DNA of 7,826 bases from Coriobacteriia bacterium (GCA_900756605.1 CAAEKX010000152.1:1-7826), one strand, 5' to 3'; positions 1 through 6,693 are shown, counted from the first letter of the stretch. Notes: generated from the letters alone by a model not told the origin. Numbers and translations: made by a program.

Positions 1-339
1 AATGCGCGAGAAGATGATGAGGTTGTAGTCGGTGATATCGGGCATGAGGAAGGGGTATGCGCCACCCACGGTCATGATGAGGATACCCGCGATAGCAGCG
101 GGCTTGAAGCCGATCTTCGGGAGCAAGGCGCCGGATGCGATGCTCACCGGCACCGAAACGATGCCGGTGATGCTGTTGGCGAGCATGATGGTGGTGATGT
201 CGGTATCGGCAAAATGATGCGAGAAGGCTGCGATGGATGGCGTCAGAATGGCGAACTCGCTCATGGTGCAGAACAGCGCCAGGATGCCGATGACGTTCAT
301 CGTGGTCAACGCTCCGTTGGAATTCCTGCGCATGGACAT
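1..339 (-). CDS. MFS transporter, N-terminal 113 residues (runs off left edge)
   Basis: This is the beginning of a major facilitator superfamily permease, an inner-membrane secondary carrier. Only the first 113 codons are inside the window and no stop codon is reached. The visible part is very hydrophobic: a membrane segment at about residues 13-37, one at 51-70, a short loop SGALLPKIGFKPAA (69-82) in the place of the MFS loop 2-3 signature, and a third segment at about 83-99. The start at base 339 is chosen because AGGAGG lies five bases upstream; the second Met, two codons later, would be too far from it. The gene is on the same strand as the Fe-S subunit and 84 bases downstream of it, so it is probably the last visible member of the same transcription unit. 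It differs clearly from the MFS protein at 3354-4607 and is not a duplicate. The substrate is unknown; product export or substrate uptake for the neighbouring molybdoenzyme is inference. Confidence 0.85.
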   Translation of the reverse strand, partial: MSMRRNSNGALTTMNVIGILALFCTMSEFAILTPSIAAFSHHFADTDITTIMLANSITGIVSVPVSIASGALLPKIGFKPAAIAGILIMTVGGAYPFLMPDITDYNLIIFSRI

Positions 340-368
340 GGCTTCCTCCTCGGATGGTTTACGCGTGG

Positions 369-403
369 CGAATGGTGCGCCTCGTCAAGAGACGCACCAT
401 TCG
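369..403 (-). repeat. Intercistronic hairpin between Fe-S subunit and MFS gene
   Basis: An 11-base perfect inverted repeat (CGAATGGTGCG at 369-379, CGCACCATTCG at 393-403) can extend after one mismatch by three more pairs (381-383 with 389-391) to a five-base loop. It lies in the 84-base gap between two genes of the leftward cluster. No T-run follows the stem on either strand, so it is not a canonical intrinsic terminator. It may be a partial terminator or a 3'-end stabiliser that keeps the enzyme part of the mRNA more abundant than the downstream transporter part. Confidence 0.6.
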
Positions 404-423
404 GGCTTGCGATACTGATGAAA

Positions 424-786
424 CTAGAGACTGATGTCGCAGGGAGTCCAGAGCACCTGCTTGGGCTTGCGCTTGAGCTCCTCGGCCATTTCGTCGATGG
501 TGCCAAAGCGAATGACATCGGCCAGGCAGTTGTGCATGCACACGGGCTCGCGTCCATCGCGCAGACGGTCGATGCACAGGTCGCACAGGTCAGTGGGAGT
601 GGGAATCTTGTTCCAGTTGTAGCAATTCCCGATGTCCTTGGAATCGTCCTTCTGCCAGGGGCCGTCGTCCAGGACGCGGATGCCCCACTTGCCGACGGGG
701 AAGTCATGCTCCTCCTTGCAGCTGACCTCGCAGCTCTGGCATCCCGTGCAGAATTCGTAATCGATAAGCAATCCGTATTGAGTCAT
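424..786 (-). CDS. Small two-cluster [4Fe-4S] ferredoxin-like electron-transfer subunit
   Basis: A 120-residue iron-sulfur protein related to the DmsB/NrfC/HycB electron-transfer subunits of molybdoenzymes. Two cysteine groups are visible: C13-x2-C16-x2-C19-x3-C23 and C68-x2-C71-x11-C83-x3-C87. This is the usual pattern for two [4Fe-4S] clusters with the fourth cysteines swapped; C55 and C116 are extra. Typical DmsB-type subunits are near 200 residues with four clusters, so this is a reduced form. There is no signal peptide or membrane segment, so it should be soluble and cytoplasmic like its partner. The start codon lies three bases after the stop of the molybdoenzyme gene and has only a weak ribosome binding site, which suggests translational coupling and equal production. 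Its likely role is to pass electrons to or from the large subunit; the donor is not visible here. Confidence 0.9.
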   Translation of the reverse strand: MTQYGLLIDYEFCTGCQSCEVSCKEEHDFPVGKWGIRVLDDGPWQKDDSKDIGNCYNWNKIPTPTDLCDLCIDRLRDGREPVCMHNCLADVIRFGTIDEMAEELKRKPKQVLWTPCDISL

Positions 787-789
787 GAT

Positions 790-3270
790 TTACACCAGCT
801 TTCCGAATTTCTCGCCGAATGCTGCCATGTCGACGTCGTAGCTTTCCTTGAGGGGCACCACGTTGCAGCATGCGCTCTTGTAGGGGGCTCCCAGGCCAAG
901 GGCGTTGTTGTGGTGTTCCGGGATGAGGTCGTTGCAGTTGGACTGCCATACCCCGAAGAGGCTGGGCTCGCTGCCGTCTTGCTCGGGGAACCACCAGCCG
1001 TGATCCACCTCGACATGACCTTCGCCTACGGTCGGCATCACGCGTGCCTTGAACTTCGCGCTGCCAAACATGTTGGATATCTCGCACCACTGGCCGTCGG
1101 ACACGCCGATGCGCTCTGCGTCAGCCGGGTTGATCTCGATCATCGGGTTCGGATCGAGCTCACGCAGCACGGCCACCTGACGGTGCTCGGAGTGGAACGA
1201 GGAGTAGCGGCGGTGACCCGTGGACATGATGAACGGGTACTTCTCCATGATCTCCTCGTGGGGAAGGTCACGCTCGTGCCACTTGGCGTCCAGTTCCTCG
1301 GGAACCAGCGGATTGCGCTTGAGCTCCAGGTCTTCGGCGGTCTTCTCGGGAATACGCGGCGAAAGGTCCGGCTCGTAGTAGTAGGGCAGCGGGTCCATGC
1401 CGTTGTTCGCGAAGGCCGATGACCACAGCTCGACGCGTCCGGTCGGGGTCAAGAAGCCCGGTTGTCCGTCGGGGCGCAGCTTGCCGGTCTCGTATTTCTT
1501 GTAATAGACCTTGCGCTTGAACTTGACGAGCTCGCGCACCTCGTTGAACACGTGACGTCCCTCGAGACGGTTCTTCTCGAGATAGTCGTGGTAGTCCGGG
1601 TACTTCTCGTAGGCGAAGCGTGCCTTGGGGTCATCGGGGAACATCTCGGCCATGCGCTTGGCGAGCATGCAGTAGATCTCGAGGTCGGACTTGGCCTCGC
1701 CCACGGTGATGGCCTTGTTGCCGCAGCCGGTGGTGATGGAGGCGGCACCGTAGTGCGTGCGGTTCACGCCGTCGTGCTCGGCCACCGTGGAAAGCGGCAG
1801 GAAGACATCGCAGACGGCCTGGATGGTCGGCGTGATGAAGCAGTCCGTGCCAAAGGCGAAGTCGATGGAGCGCAGCAGCGCCTTGTGCCAGCGGGTAGGC
1901 TCGGCAGAGTTGGTCGGGGCGATGAGGTTCGTGTTGGCGATCCACGCCATCTTGATGGGATAGGGCTCATCCGTCTCCAGGGTATCCAACACGCAGTCAG
2001 CTTGGGCACCGGTAATCTGGTTGCAGTACAGGGGGTACTTGTCTATGCCGATGCACTTGTCGCGTTCCTCGTCGGTCATCTGGTACCAGCCCTCGGTGAT
2101 GAAGGCGCGCGTGTCCGTGTTGTGCTCCGACTGTCCGGACGCGGCGTCACCGGTGATGTCCTCGGGCATCGACAGGTCGGCGACGATGTTGCCGCCGGGG
2201 ACGTCCAGGTTGCCGCACATGCAGATCATGGCGAGTACGCATTGACCGGCCTGCATGCCGTTGGTGTTCTGGTCGAAGGCGAGGCCCCAGGCGATGGAGG
2301 CCGGGTGGGCGTTGGCGTACATGCGGGCCACCGTGTAGATGTCCTCGACGGGAACTTCGCAGATGCGGGCGGCATCCTCGGGCGTCATGTAGGCGACGCG
2401 CTCGGCAAACTCGTCAAAGCCGTAGGTCCAGCGCTCCACGAAATCGTGGTCGTAGAGGTCTTCCTTGATGATGATGTTGCACATCGCCATGGCAAGGGCG
2501 GCATCCGTGCCGTTGCGCAGACGTAGCTGCAGCTCGGACCTGGTCGCCAACCAGTTGACGCGCGGGTCGATGGTGACGAGCTTCGCACCGCGCTTCATGA
2601 GGTCGATGACCGCATGGCCGAAGAAACCGTCCGGGTTGGACGCCAGGGGCATCTTGCCCCAGAGGATCATGAGCTCCGGCACGCAGTACTCCGGGTCGTC
2701 ATAGCCGCCCTCGAGGCCGCCGGCGTAGTCAAGCTCGGGATACAGGGCGCCGAGCACCATTTGCGACGACATCATGCGCGGCTGGTAGCAGGCGTAACCG
2801 GACTGGGTGTAAGCCAGGTTGGGCGTACGGAAGATGGACAGCTGGAAGTCCTGGGAGAGCATGCCATCGCGGCCGGTGCCCACGAAGATGGCCATGGTCT
2901 CGCGTCCGTACTCGTCGGTGAGGCGACGCCAGTTGTCCATGATGATGTCGAGGGCCTCGTCCCAGCTGCAGCGCTCCCATGCATCGGCGTTTCCGCGCTC
3001 CTCCTTCGCGCGCTTCTGGGGATAGATGACGCGCGAGGGGTTATAGATGTAATCCTTGAGGGCGACGCACCTGGGGCACAGGCGTCCCTGCGTGATGGGA
3101 TCGTTCTCGTCGCCTTCTACGTGGTCAAGACGTCCGTCCTTGTCCACGTAGAGCTTGATGCCGCATCCGACGGGGTGGCAACCCGGGGGAGACCACACCG
3201 AGGAGCGAATTACGGTGAAGTCACCATCTTGGAACTTCCACGGCTTACCTAGATCATTTTTGAATTCCAT
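790..3270 (-). CDS. Cytoplasmic bis-MGD molybdenum (or tungsten) oxidoreductase, dehydroxylase / transhydroxylase / acetylene hydratase-like
   Basis: An 826-residue catalytic subunit of the DMSO reductase superfamily. An N-terminal [4Fe-4S] module has C31, C36, C65 and C68, spaced C-x4-C-x28-C-x2-C, within WSPPGCHPVGC and GRLCPRC. The pterin-binding body follows from about residue 97 (WERCSWDEALDII). C161 in GYACYQPR is the probable metal ligand, in the place where acetylene hydratase and periplasmic nitrate reductase carry cysteine. Further family blocks are LILWGKMP-like 200-208, VTIDPR 232-237 and RNGTDAALA 252-260. The C-terminal dinucleotide-binding domain covers about 678-815 and begins with STGHRRYSSFHSEHRQ. 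No twin-arginine or Sec signal is present, so it acts in the cytoplasm. The start has GAGG five bases upstream. Catechol dehydroxylases of gut Eggerthellaceae belong to this branch and often sit beside small Fe-S proteins and MFS carriers, so reductive removal of an aromatic hydroxyl is a fair guess. Hydroxyl transfer or hydration are alternatives; the substrate is unknown. Confidence 0.93.
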   Translation of the reverse strand: MEFKNDLGKPWKFQDGDFTVIRSSVWSPPGCHPVGCGIKLYVDKDGRLDHVEGDENDPITQGRLCPRCVALKDYIYNPSRVIYPQKRAKEERGNADAWERCSWDEALDIIMDNWRRLTDEYGRETMAIFVGTGRDGMLSQDFQLSIFRTPNLAYTQSGYACYQPRMMSSQMVLGALYPELDYAGGLEGGYDDPEYCVPELMILWGKMPLASNPDGFFGHAVIDLMKRGAKLVTIDPRVNWLATRSELQLRLRNGTDAALAMAMCNIIIKEDLYDHDFVERWTYGFDEFAERVAYMTPEDAARICEVPVEDIYTVARMYANAHPASIAWGLAFDQNTNGMQAGQCVLAMICMCGNLDVPGGNIVADLSMPEDITGDAASGQSEHNTDTRAFITEGWYQMTDEERDKCIGIDKYPLYCNQITGAQADCVLDTLETDEPYPIKMAWIANTNLIAPTNSAEPTRWHKALLRSIDFAFGTDCFITPTIQAVCDVFLPLSTVAEHDGVNRTHYGAASITTGCGNKAITVGEAKSDLEIYCMLAKRMAEMFPDDPKARFAYEKYPDYHDYLEKNRLEGRHVFNEVRELVKFKRKVYYKKYETGKLRPDGQPGFLTPTGRVELWSSAFANNGMDPLPYYYEPDLSPRIPEKTAEDLELKRNPLVPEELDAKWHERDLPHEEIMEKYPFIMSTGHRRYSSFHSEHRQVAVLRELDPNPMIEINPADAERIGVSDGQWCEISNMFGSAKFKARVMPTVGEGHVEVDHGWWFPEQDGSEPSLFGVWQSNCNDLIPEHHNNALGLGAPYKSACCNVVPLKESYDVDMAAFGEKFGKLV

Positions 3271-3353
3271 GTCTTCCTCTTTCTCTTCTCACGTACATTC
3301 CTGCAAATCGAACAATGCAAGGGTTCTCTACTTGTGCCGGTAGGCTGGCAGTC
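3271..3353 (-). other. 83-base gap between MFS and molybdoenzyme genes
   Basis: This gap separates two genes on the leftward strand. It ends with GAGGAAGAC before the molybdoenzyme start, which supplies the ribosome binding site. A weak four-base stem (TGCC/GGCA) occurs just after the MFS stop; there is no T-run and no convincing promoter, so co-transcription is expected. Confidence 0.4.
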
Positions 3354-4607
3354 TTAGGCGTCCTTCTGAACCTTCTTCGCATCGCGCGTCTTGATGACCA
3401 CCATGAGGGCGATGGCACCCACGACGAGCACGATGCCGACTCCCATGAGCAGTCCCGTGCATGCGCCCCATCCGGCGCTGGAGACGATGACGCCCACCAG
3501 ACCGAAGAGGATGCCGCCCACGCACTGGCCGCAGCTCATGAGCGAAGACGAGATACCGGCCAGCTCGGGTCGAGGTGCGATTTCGGCGACCATGGTGAAG
3601 AAGATGGCCGGGACCACGCCATTGGAAAGGCCGAACAGGATGAGCCAGGGAATCAGCATTCCCTCGCCGATGGTGTAGGCCATCGAGAACGAGACGCCGA
3701 GCACGACGGATGCCACGACGAGGATGGCAAGACGCTGGGTGTTGCCCGTCACCAGGTTCATGACAACGCCGATGGCGATGCCACCGATGACCACGGCGAT
3801 GTTTGCGATGTTCATCATGGTGTTGGCACCCAGCTGGTCCATGCCCATGGTCTGCACCATGTAGAGCGTCTCGAAGTTCATGACGCAGGCGGTGCCCAGG
3901 GAGAACGCCGCGAAGGCGACCATCGAGATCCAGCAAGACAGGCTCTTGAAGCCCTCGGACATCTTTGGCTTGGGCGCGTTGGGGTCGATCTTGTCCAGGT
4001 ACGAGACCTTGGGGTCGCGTATGGCCAGAATCCAGACCACCGTGACGATGGCCAGCAGGACCACCACGAACCAGAAGACGTTATGGTAGCTATAGGGATC
4101 GCCGACGTTGAAGAAGAAGCCGGACGTGCCCATGATGAACATGGAGCCCAGGGGCACCCACACGGAGAAGAGGCCCATGGGGACGCCGCGCCTAGATGGC
4201 GGGAACCACTCGGATATGATGACCGGCACTACCGAACCGATGCAGGCGTATCCGACGCCCTCGATAAGACGGCCAACGACGAGAAGCTCGACGCTCGTGG
4301 CCATTGCCGAAATGATGGCGCCGGCTACCGCACATACCAATACGAGTGTCGTGGCCTTGCGCGCTCCGAACTTCATGATGATGGCGGCGACGACGAAGGT
4401 CATTATCAGGCCGACGTATCCGTTGAGCGACATGATGTTTGCCGCCATGCCGGTATCGATGCCAAGCGCGGGAATCACGAGTGACATGGTTGCCGGCAGC
4501 TTGTTGCAGTTGACCGAGATCAGAATCGAGGCGATGATGGCCACGCAGGCGACGATCCACGCTCGTCCCGAGTTGAATATCTCGGTCCTCTTTTCCTCTT
4601 TCGTCAT
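3354..4607 (-). CDS. MFS transporter, first gene of the molybdoenzyme cluster
   Basis: A complete 417-residue major facilitator superfamily permease, the usual family length, with about twelve hydrophobic segments. The loop 2-3 signature appears as IIMKFGARKATT (76-87). The following segments carry GRLIEGVGYACIGS (112-125) and the loop EWFPPSRRGVPMG (133-145), both familiar in this family. A longer charged cytoplasmic loop (about 195-222, RDPKVSYLDKIDPNAPKPKM and following) divides the two halves. It is the first gene of the leftward unit, 83 bases ahead of the molybdoenzyme, and a GGAGGGAGAG stretch lies upstream of its start. A promoter candidate is at 4663-4692. Its position suggests uptake of the enzyme's substrate or exchange of substrate for product. 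The substrate cannot be inferred; resemblance is to organic-anion or nitrate-type MFS proteins in a general way only. Confidence 0.92.
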   Translation of the reverse strand: MTKEEKRTEIFNSGRAWIVACVAIIASILISVNCNKLPATMSLVIPALGIDTGMAANIMSLNGYVGLIMTFVVAAIIMKFGARKATTLVLVCAVAGAIISAMATSVELLVVGRLIEGVGYACIGSVVPVIISEWFPPSRRGVPMGLFSVWVPLGSMFIMGTSGFFFNVGDPYSYHNVFWFVVVLLAIVTVVWILAIRDPKVSYLDKIDPNAPKPKMSEGFKSLSCWISMVAFAAFSLGTACVMNFETLYMVQTMGMDQLGANTMMNIANIAVVIGGIAIGVVMNLVTGNTQRLAILVVASVVLGVSFSMAYTIGEGMLIPWLILFGLSNGVVPAIFFTMVAEIAPRPELAGISSSLMSCGQCVGGILFGLVGVIVSSAGWGACTGLLMGVGIVLVVGAIALMVVIKTRDAKKVQKDA

Positions 4608-4662
4608 AGATGCTCTCCCTCCTCTATTACCCGGTACGGGATTTCGTCTGGAACATGAGACG

Positions 4663-4692
4663 ACTATAAAAAGGGGAGCGCGATGGGCTCAA
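4663..4692 (-). promoter_or_regulatory. Candidate sigma-70-type promoter of the transporter-molybdoenzyme cluster
   Basis: Read on the minus strand, TTGAGC (4687-4692) and TATAGT (4663-4668) are separated by 18 bases; the -10 differs from consensus at one base and the -35 at two. Transcription would begin near 4655, giving a leader of about 48 bases before the MFS start. An 8-base palindrome CCCATGGG (4717-4724) lies just upstream. This is a pattern match only. Confidence 0.5.
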
Positions 4693-4777
4693 GGAATGGA
4701 AGCACCCTTATGTTTCCCCATGGGAGCTAGGATTGGAAAAGCGTCCAATGGTGTAGTACATTTTGGGCAAAACATCT

Positions 4778-4808
4778 CACTTTCGTGATTTGTGCGGCCA
4801 CTTTCGTG
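4778..4808. promoter_or_regulatory. Direct repeat CACTTTCGTG x2, candidate TetR operator
   Basis: The decamer CACTTTCGTG occurs at 4778-4787 and again at 4799-4808, exactly 21 bases apart (two helical turns). Each copy is itself an imperfect palindrome (CAC/GTG), and the second extends to GCCAC-tttc-GTGGC (4797-4810). The pair lies 35 bases before the TetR start codon, inside the divergent control region, so it is a sensible site for autoregulation and perhaps for control of the opposite operon. Binding is inferred from position and symmetry only. Confidence 0.45.
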
Positions 4809-4842
4809 GCGAAAACCAACGACTCCAGGGGGAGGGGTCCTC

Positions 4843-5433
4843 GTGATTGGCGATTTGGCATCAGACCAGAAAATGTACTCTCGCTCGTACCTCACCAAGC
4901 TTCGCGTGGCCGAGGCCATGAACCGGCTTTGCGCCGACACGCCCTTCGCGCGCATACACATCGAGGACATCGTTCGGGAATCGGGCGTGAGCCGTTCGAA
5001 CTTCTACCATAACTTCGAGGACAAATATGCCGTGGTCAATTGGATCGGTCACCAGTGTCACGAAGACGGGATCTTTCGCATCGGTCGCGACCTCACGTGG
5101 CTCGAGGGCCATATGATCACCACGCGCGAGATGTCGAAGTTCAACGCGCTCTTTGCCAGCGCATCGGTGGGGCGTGAGTACCAATCCGCAGTGCCCTCCT
5201 TCGTGAGGGAGCGGCAAAAGAACCTCACCCAGACCATCACGGAGTTCCAGCATCGTGAGGTCACGGAGGAGCTCGCATTCCAGATCGAGGCGTTTCCGTA
5301 CTGCGAGTCCATCATGACCAACAAGTTCCGTTCGGGCGAGCTTCCCTACGAGATACGCGAGTTCTGCGAATACCTCGTGGCTTTGACACCGCGCCTGCTC
5401 TACGAGGCACTCGAGCACCCCGTGAACGAATGA
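4843..5433 (+). CDS. TetR/AcrR-family transcriptional regulator
   Basis: A 196-residue one-component regulator. The N-terminal DNA-binding domain is clear: a first helix around LTKLRVAEAMNRL, then IHIEDIVRESGVSRSNFYHNF, the TetR helix-turn-helix with the characteristic FYxxF end of the recognition helix, followed by DKYAVVNWI. The remaining helical part is the ligand-binding and dimerisation domain, which has no ligand-identifying motif. The GTG at 4843 is chosen as start because GGGAGGGG lies five bases before it. An ATG at 4792 is in frame but would add an odd, proline-rich tail and has no ribosome binding site; the ATG at 4873 also lacks one. The gene is divergent from the transporter-molybdoenzyme cluster, so it probably represses that cluster until a substrate or product binds. 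That role is inferred from context. Confidence 0.9.
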   Translation: MIGDLASDQKMYSRSYLTKLRVAEAMNRLCADTPFARIHIEDIVRESGVSRSNFYHNFEDKYAVVNWIGHQCHEDGIFRIGRDLTWLEGHMITTREMSKFNALFASASVGREYQSAVPSFVRERQKNLTQTITEFQHREVTEELAFQIEAFPYCESIMTNKFRSGELPYEIREFCEYLVALTPRLLYEALEHPVNE

Positions 5434-5478
5434 TCGGGAAATGTATCGGGGTTCCGCATTCGTCGTATGATGCTCGCA

Positions 5479-5517
5479 TCGCTTTGCAAAAGCGAAAGTA
5501 ACCAAATGACGTACAAT
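5479..5517 (+). promoter_or_regulatory. Inverted repeat and -10 element ahead of the LysR-type gene
   Basis: In the 131-base gap between the TetR and LysR genes, TCGCTTT-gca-AAAGCGA (5479-5495) is a perfect 7-base-arm inverted repeat. TACAAT (5512-5517) follows 16 bases later and resembles a -10 box; no good -35 is seen, as often happens at activated promoters. No T-run follows, so the repeat is more likely an operator than a TetR-gene terminator. A second palindrome, ACGCATGCGT (5542-5551), lies 13 bases before the LysR start. Confidence 0.35.
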
Positions 5518-5564
5518 AGACGTATCCATCCATTTTCTTTTACGCATGCGTTGAGTGGACGGCT

Positions 5565-6605
5565 ATGCAAATCGAGACGCTTCGCTACTTCGTGAATCTC
5601 GTTGATGCTGGCTCTTTCTATAGTGCCGCGAGGATGTCTTATATCTCGCAGCAGGGCCTCAACAAGTCGATTACCTCTCTTGAGGCGGAGATTGGTGCGA
5701 CGCTTGTCGAGCGCAGTGGACGCGGTATACGCCCAACGGCACTTGGCGAGGCCTTCTACGCGCAGGCGCAAAGGGTGCTTCGTGAATACGAGTTGCTTCA
5801 GGATTGCGTTTTCGGTCCCGAAAATCCGCGTTTCGTCGATGATCCTATCCTCATCCATACGACCTATTATCCTGCACAGGTGATGATGCCGCTTCTGCCA
5901 AGTCTTGGCTTCTTTGACATGGTGCGATTCAACGAGGTTTCCTTTGACGATCTTGTCGAGGAAGCGCGCTCGTCACGCCAGCATGAGCTACACCTCGTCG
6001 ATCTCTATTGTGACACTATCGGAAAGCTGCTCGAAGATGGGGAGCTCGTGTTCGAGCCGATACTCGTTTCGCGTTTTGGTGTCGTATGGAAGGACGGCTC
6101 TTCGTTCGAGGGGTGTCCCTCGATTCATCGCAATCAGCTAGCGGACTTTCCTCTCGCTATGGATTCCCAACGCGATATGCTCAAGCTCGTGGAGCAGATA
6201 TTCGAAGACCAACCTCTTGATAATGTGCGCTTTGGCGTCTCGAATCATCGAGCAACGCTGGGTTATGCGGCATCATCGCCTGAACGAGCGGCCACTTTCG
6301 ATTCCTTTGGGTTCATGCTGGCGCAGAGAAGCCCAAGCATAGATACCGAGGGGCTACATTACACCCCGCTCTCAACGCCACGTTCTTTGTGCCGTATCGG
6401 ATTTCTTCGCAGGAAGGATGCACATGTCCCGATGCGTTGCCGTCATGCCATGGACTTGCTCCTGCTTCCGGACTACGCGAACCACACAATCGAAGACATT
6501 GCCGGAGCGTCGGGCTTCAAGGCAATGCGCACCTTCAACCGCAATTTCCGCGAATTGGTAAAAATGACTCCTACTGAATTCCGCCAACAAAAGTCTGTAC
6601 TTTAA
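5565..6605 (+). CDS. LysR-type regulator fused in frame to an AraC C-terminal fragment (probable chimera)
   Basis: The frame encodes 346 residues. Residues 1-85 are a standard LysR N-terminus: MQIETLRYFVNLVDAGSF, the winged helix-turn-helix with SYISQQGLNKSITSLEAEIG, then the linker helix. Residues about 90-289 fit a LysR effector-binding domain, ending with LSTPRSLCRIGFLRRKD. Instead of the expected short tail, residues 290-346 read as the end of an AraC/XylS domain: linker helix RCRHAMDLLLLPDYA, second helix-turn-helix TIEDIAGASGFKAMRTFNRNF, and the family end MTPTEFRQQ. The first AraC helix-turn-helix is missing, so the AraC part cannot be a complete domain. LysR proteins usually bind DNA with the N-terminus only. 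Codon choice also shifts near the join, with more GAA, AAA, GTA and CAA in the last codons. The original LysR gene, placed beside the TetR gene, may have been another local regulator of the molybdoenzyme cluster. Confidence 0.8.
   Translation: MQIETLRYFVNLVDAGSFYSAARMSYISQQGLNKSITSLEAEIGATLVERSGRGIRPTALGEAFYAQAQRVLREYELLQDCVFGPENPRFVDDPILIHTTYYPAQVMMPLLPSLGFFDMVRFNEVSFDDLVEEARSSRQHELHLVDLYCDTIGKLLEDGELVFEPILVSRFGVVWKDGSSFEGCPSIHRNQLADFPLAMDSQRDMLKLVEQIFEDQPLDNVRFGVSNHRATLGYAASSPERAATFDSFGFMLAQRSPSIDTEGLHYTPLSTPRSLCRIGFLRRKDAHVPMRCRHAMDLLLLPDYANHTIEDIAGASGFKAMRTFNRNFRELVKMTPTEFRQQKSVL
6432..6605 (+). pseudogene. 3' fragment of a Bacteroidota-type AraC-family regulator gene
   Basis: These 57 codons and the stop encode the linker helix and second helix-turn-helix of an AraC/XylS domain (TIEDIAGASGF, recognition helix MRTFNRNFRELV, closing MTPTEFRQ). 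A complete domain is close to 100 residues with two such motifs; here the 5' part of the gene is absent and replaced by LysR coding sequence. It lies directly upstream of DNA with a Bacteroidota promoter and lipoprotein, so it most likely belongs to that genome. The exact breakpoint cannot be fixed by eye; it should fall between about 6410 and 6450. If the contig is an assembly chimera, this is a cut gene rather than a natural pseudogene. Confidence 0.65.
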
Positions 6606-6693
6606 AGGAGAAGGCGATACTCTTTTATCATCAAATGCTGTTGTTTCCATCAATGCATAGGTAGAAGCTTCTCCGAACAATGGAATTTCCGGC

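Noticed and set aside
214..4484. Long open frames on the plus strand (214-1422, 1462-2526, 2614-3252, 3315-4484) opposite the molybdoenzyme and transporters
   Set aside because: They are antisense shadows caused by GC-rich codons. The products have no domain pattern and are rich in His, Val and Ala from complementary codons, while the minus strand encodes clear protein families across the same span.
4792..4842. Upstream ATG extending the TetR protein by 17 residues
   Set aside because: No ribosome binding site precedes it, the extra residues (with WRKPTTPGGG) do not resemble TetR N-termini, and the extension overlaps the repeat that looks like an operator. The GTG at 4843 has a strong GGGAGGGG upstream.
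4861..5858. Minus-strand frames of 228 and 152 codons opposite the TetR and LysR genes
   Set aside because: The plus strand carries recognisable helix-turn-helix proteins throughout, and the minus-strand products show no family features or ribosome binding sites.
6663..6672. AGAAGCTTCT palindrome, with GGAGAAG/CTTCTCC inverted arms at 6606-6612 and 6668-6674, as a terminator for the AraC-type gene end
   Set aside because: The arms are 55 bases apart, the inner palindrome has no loop, and no T-run follows, so a terminator cannot be supported.
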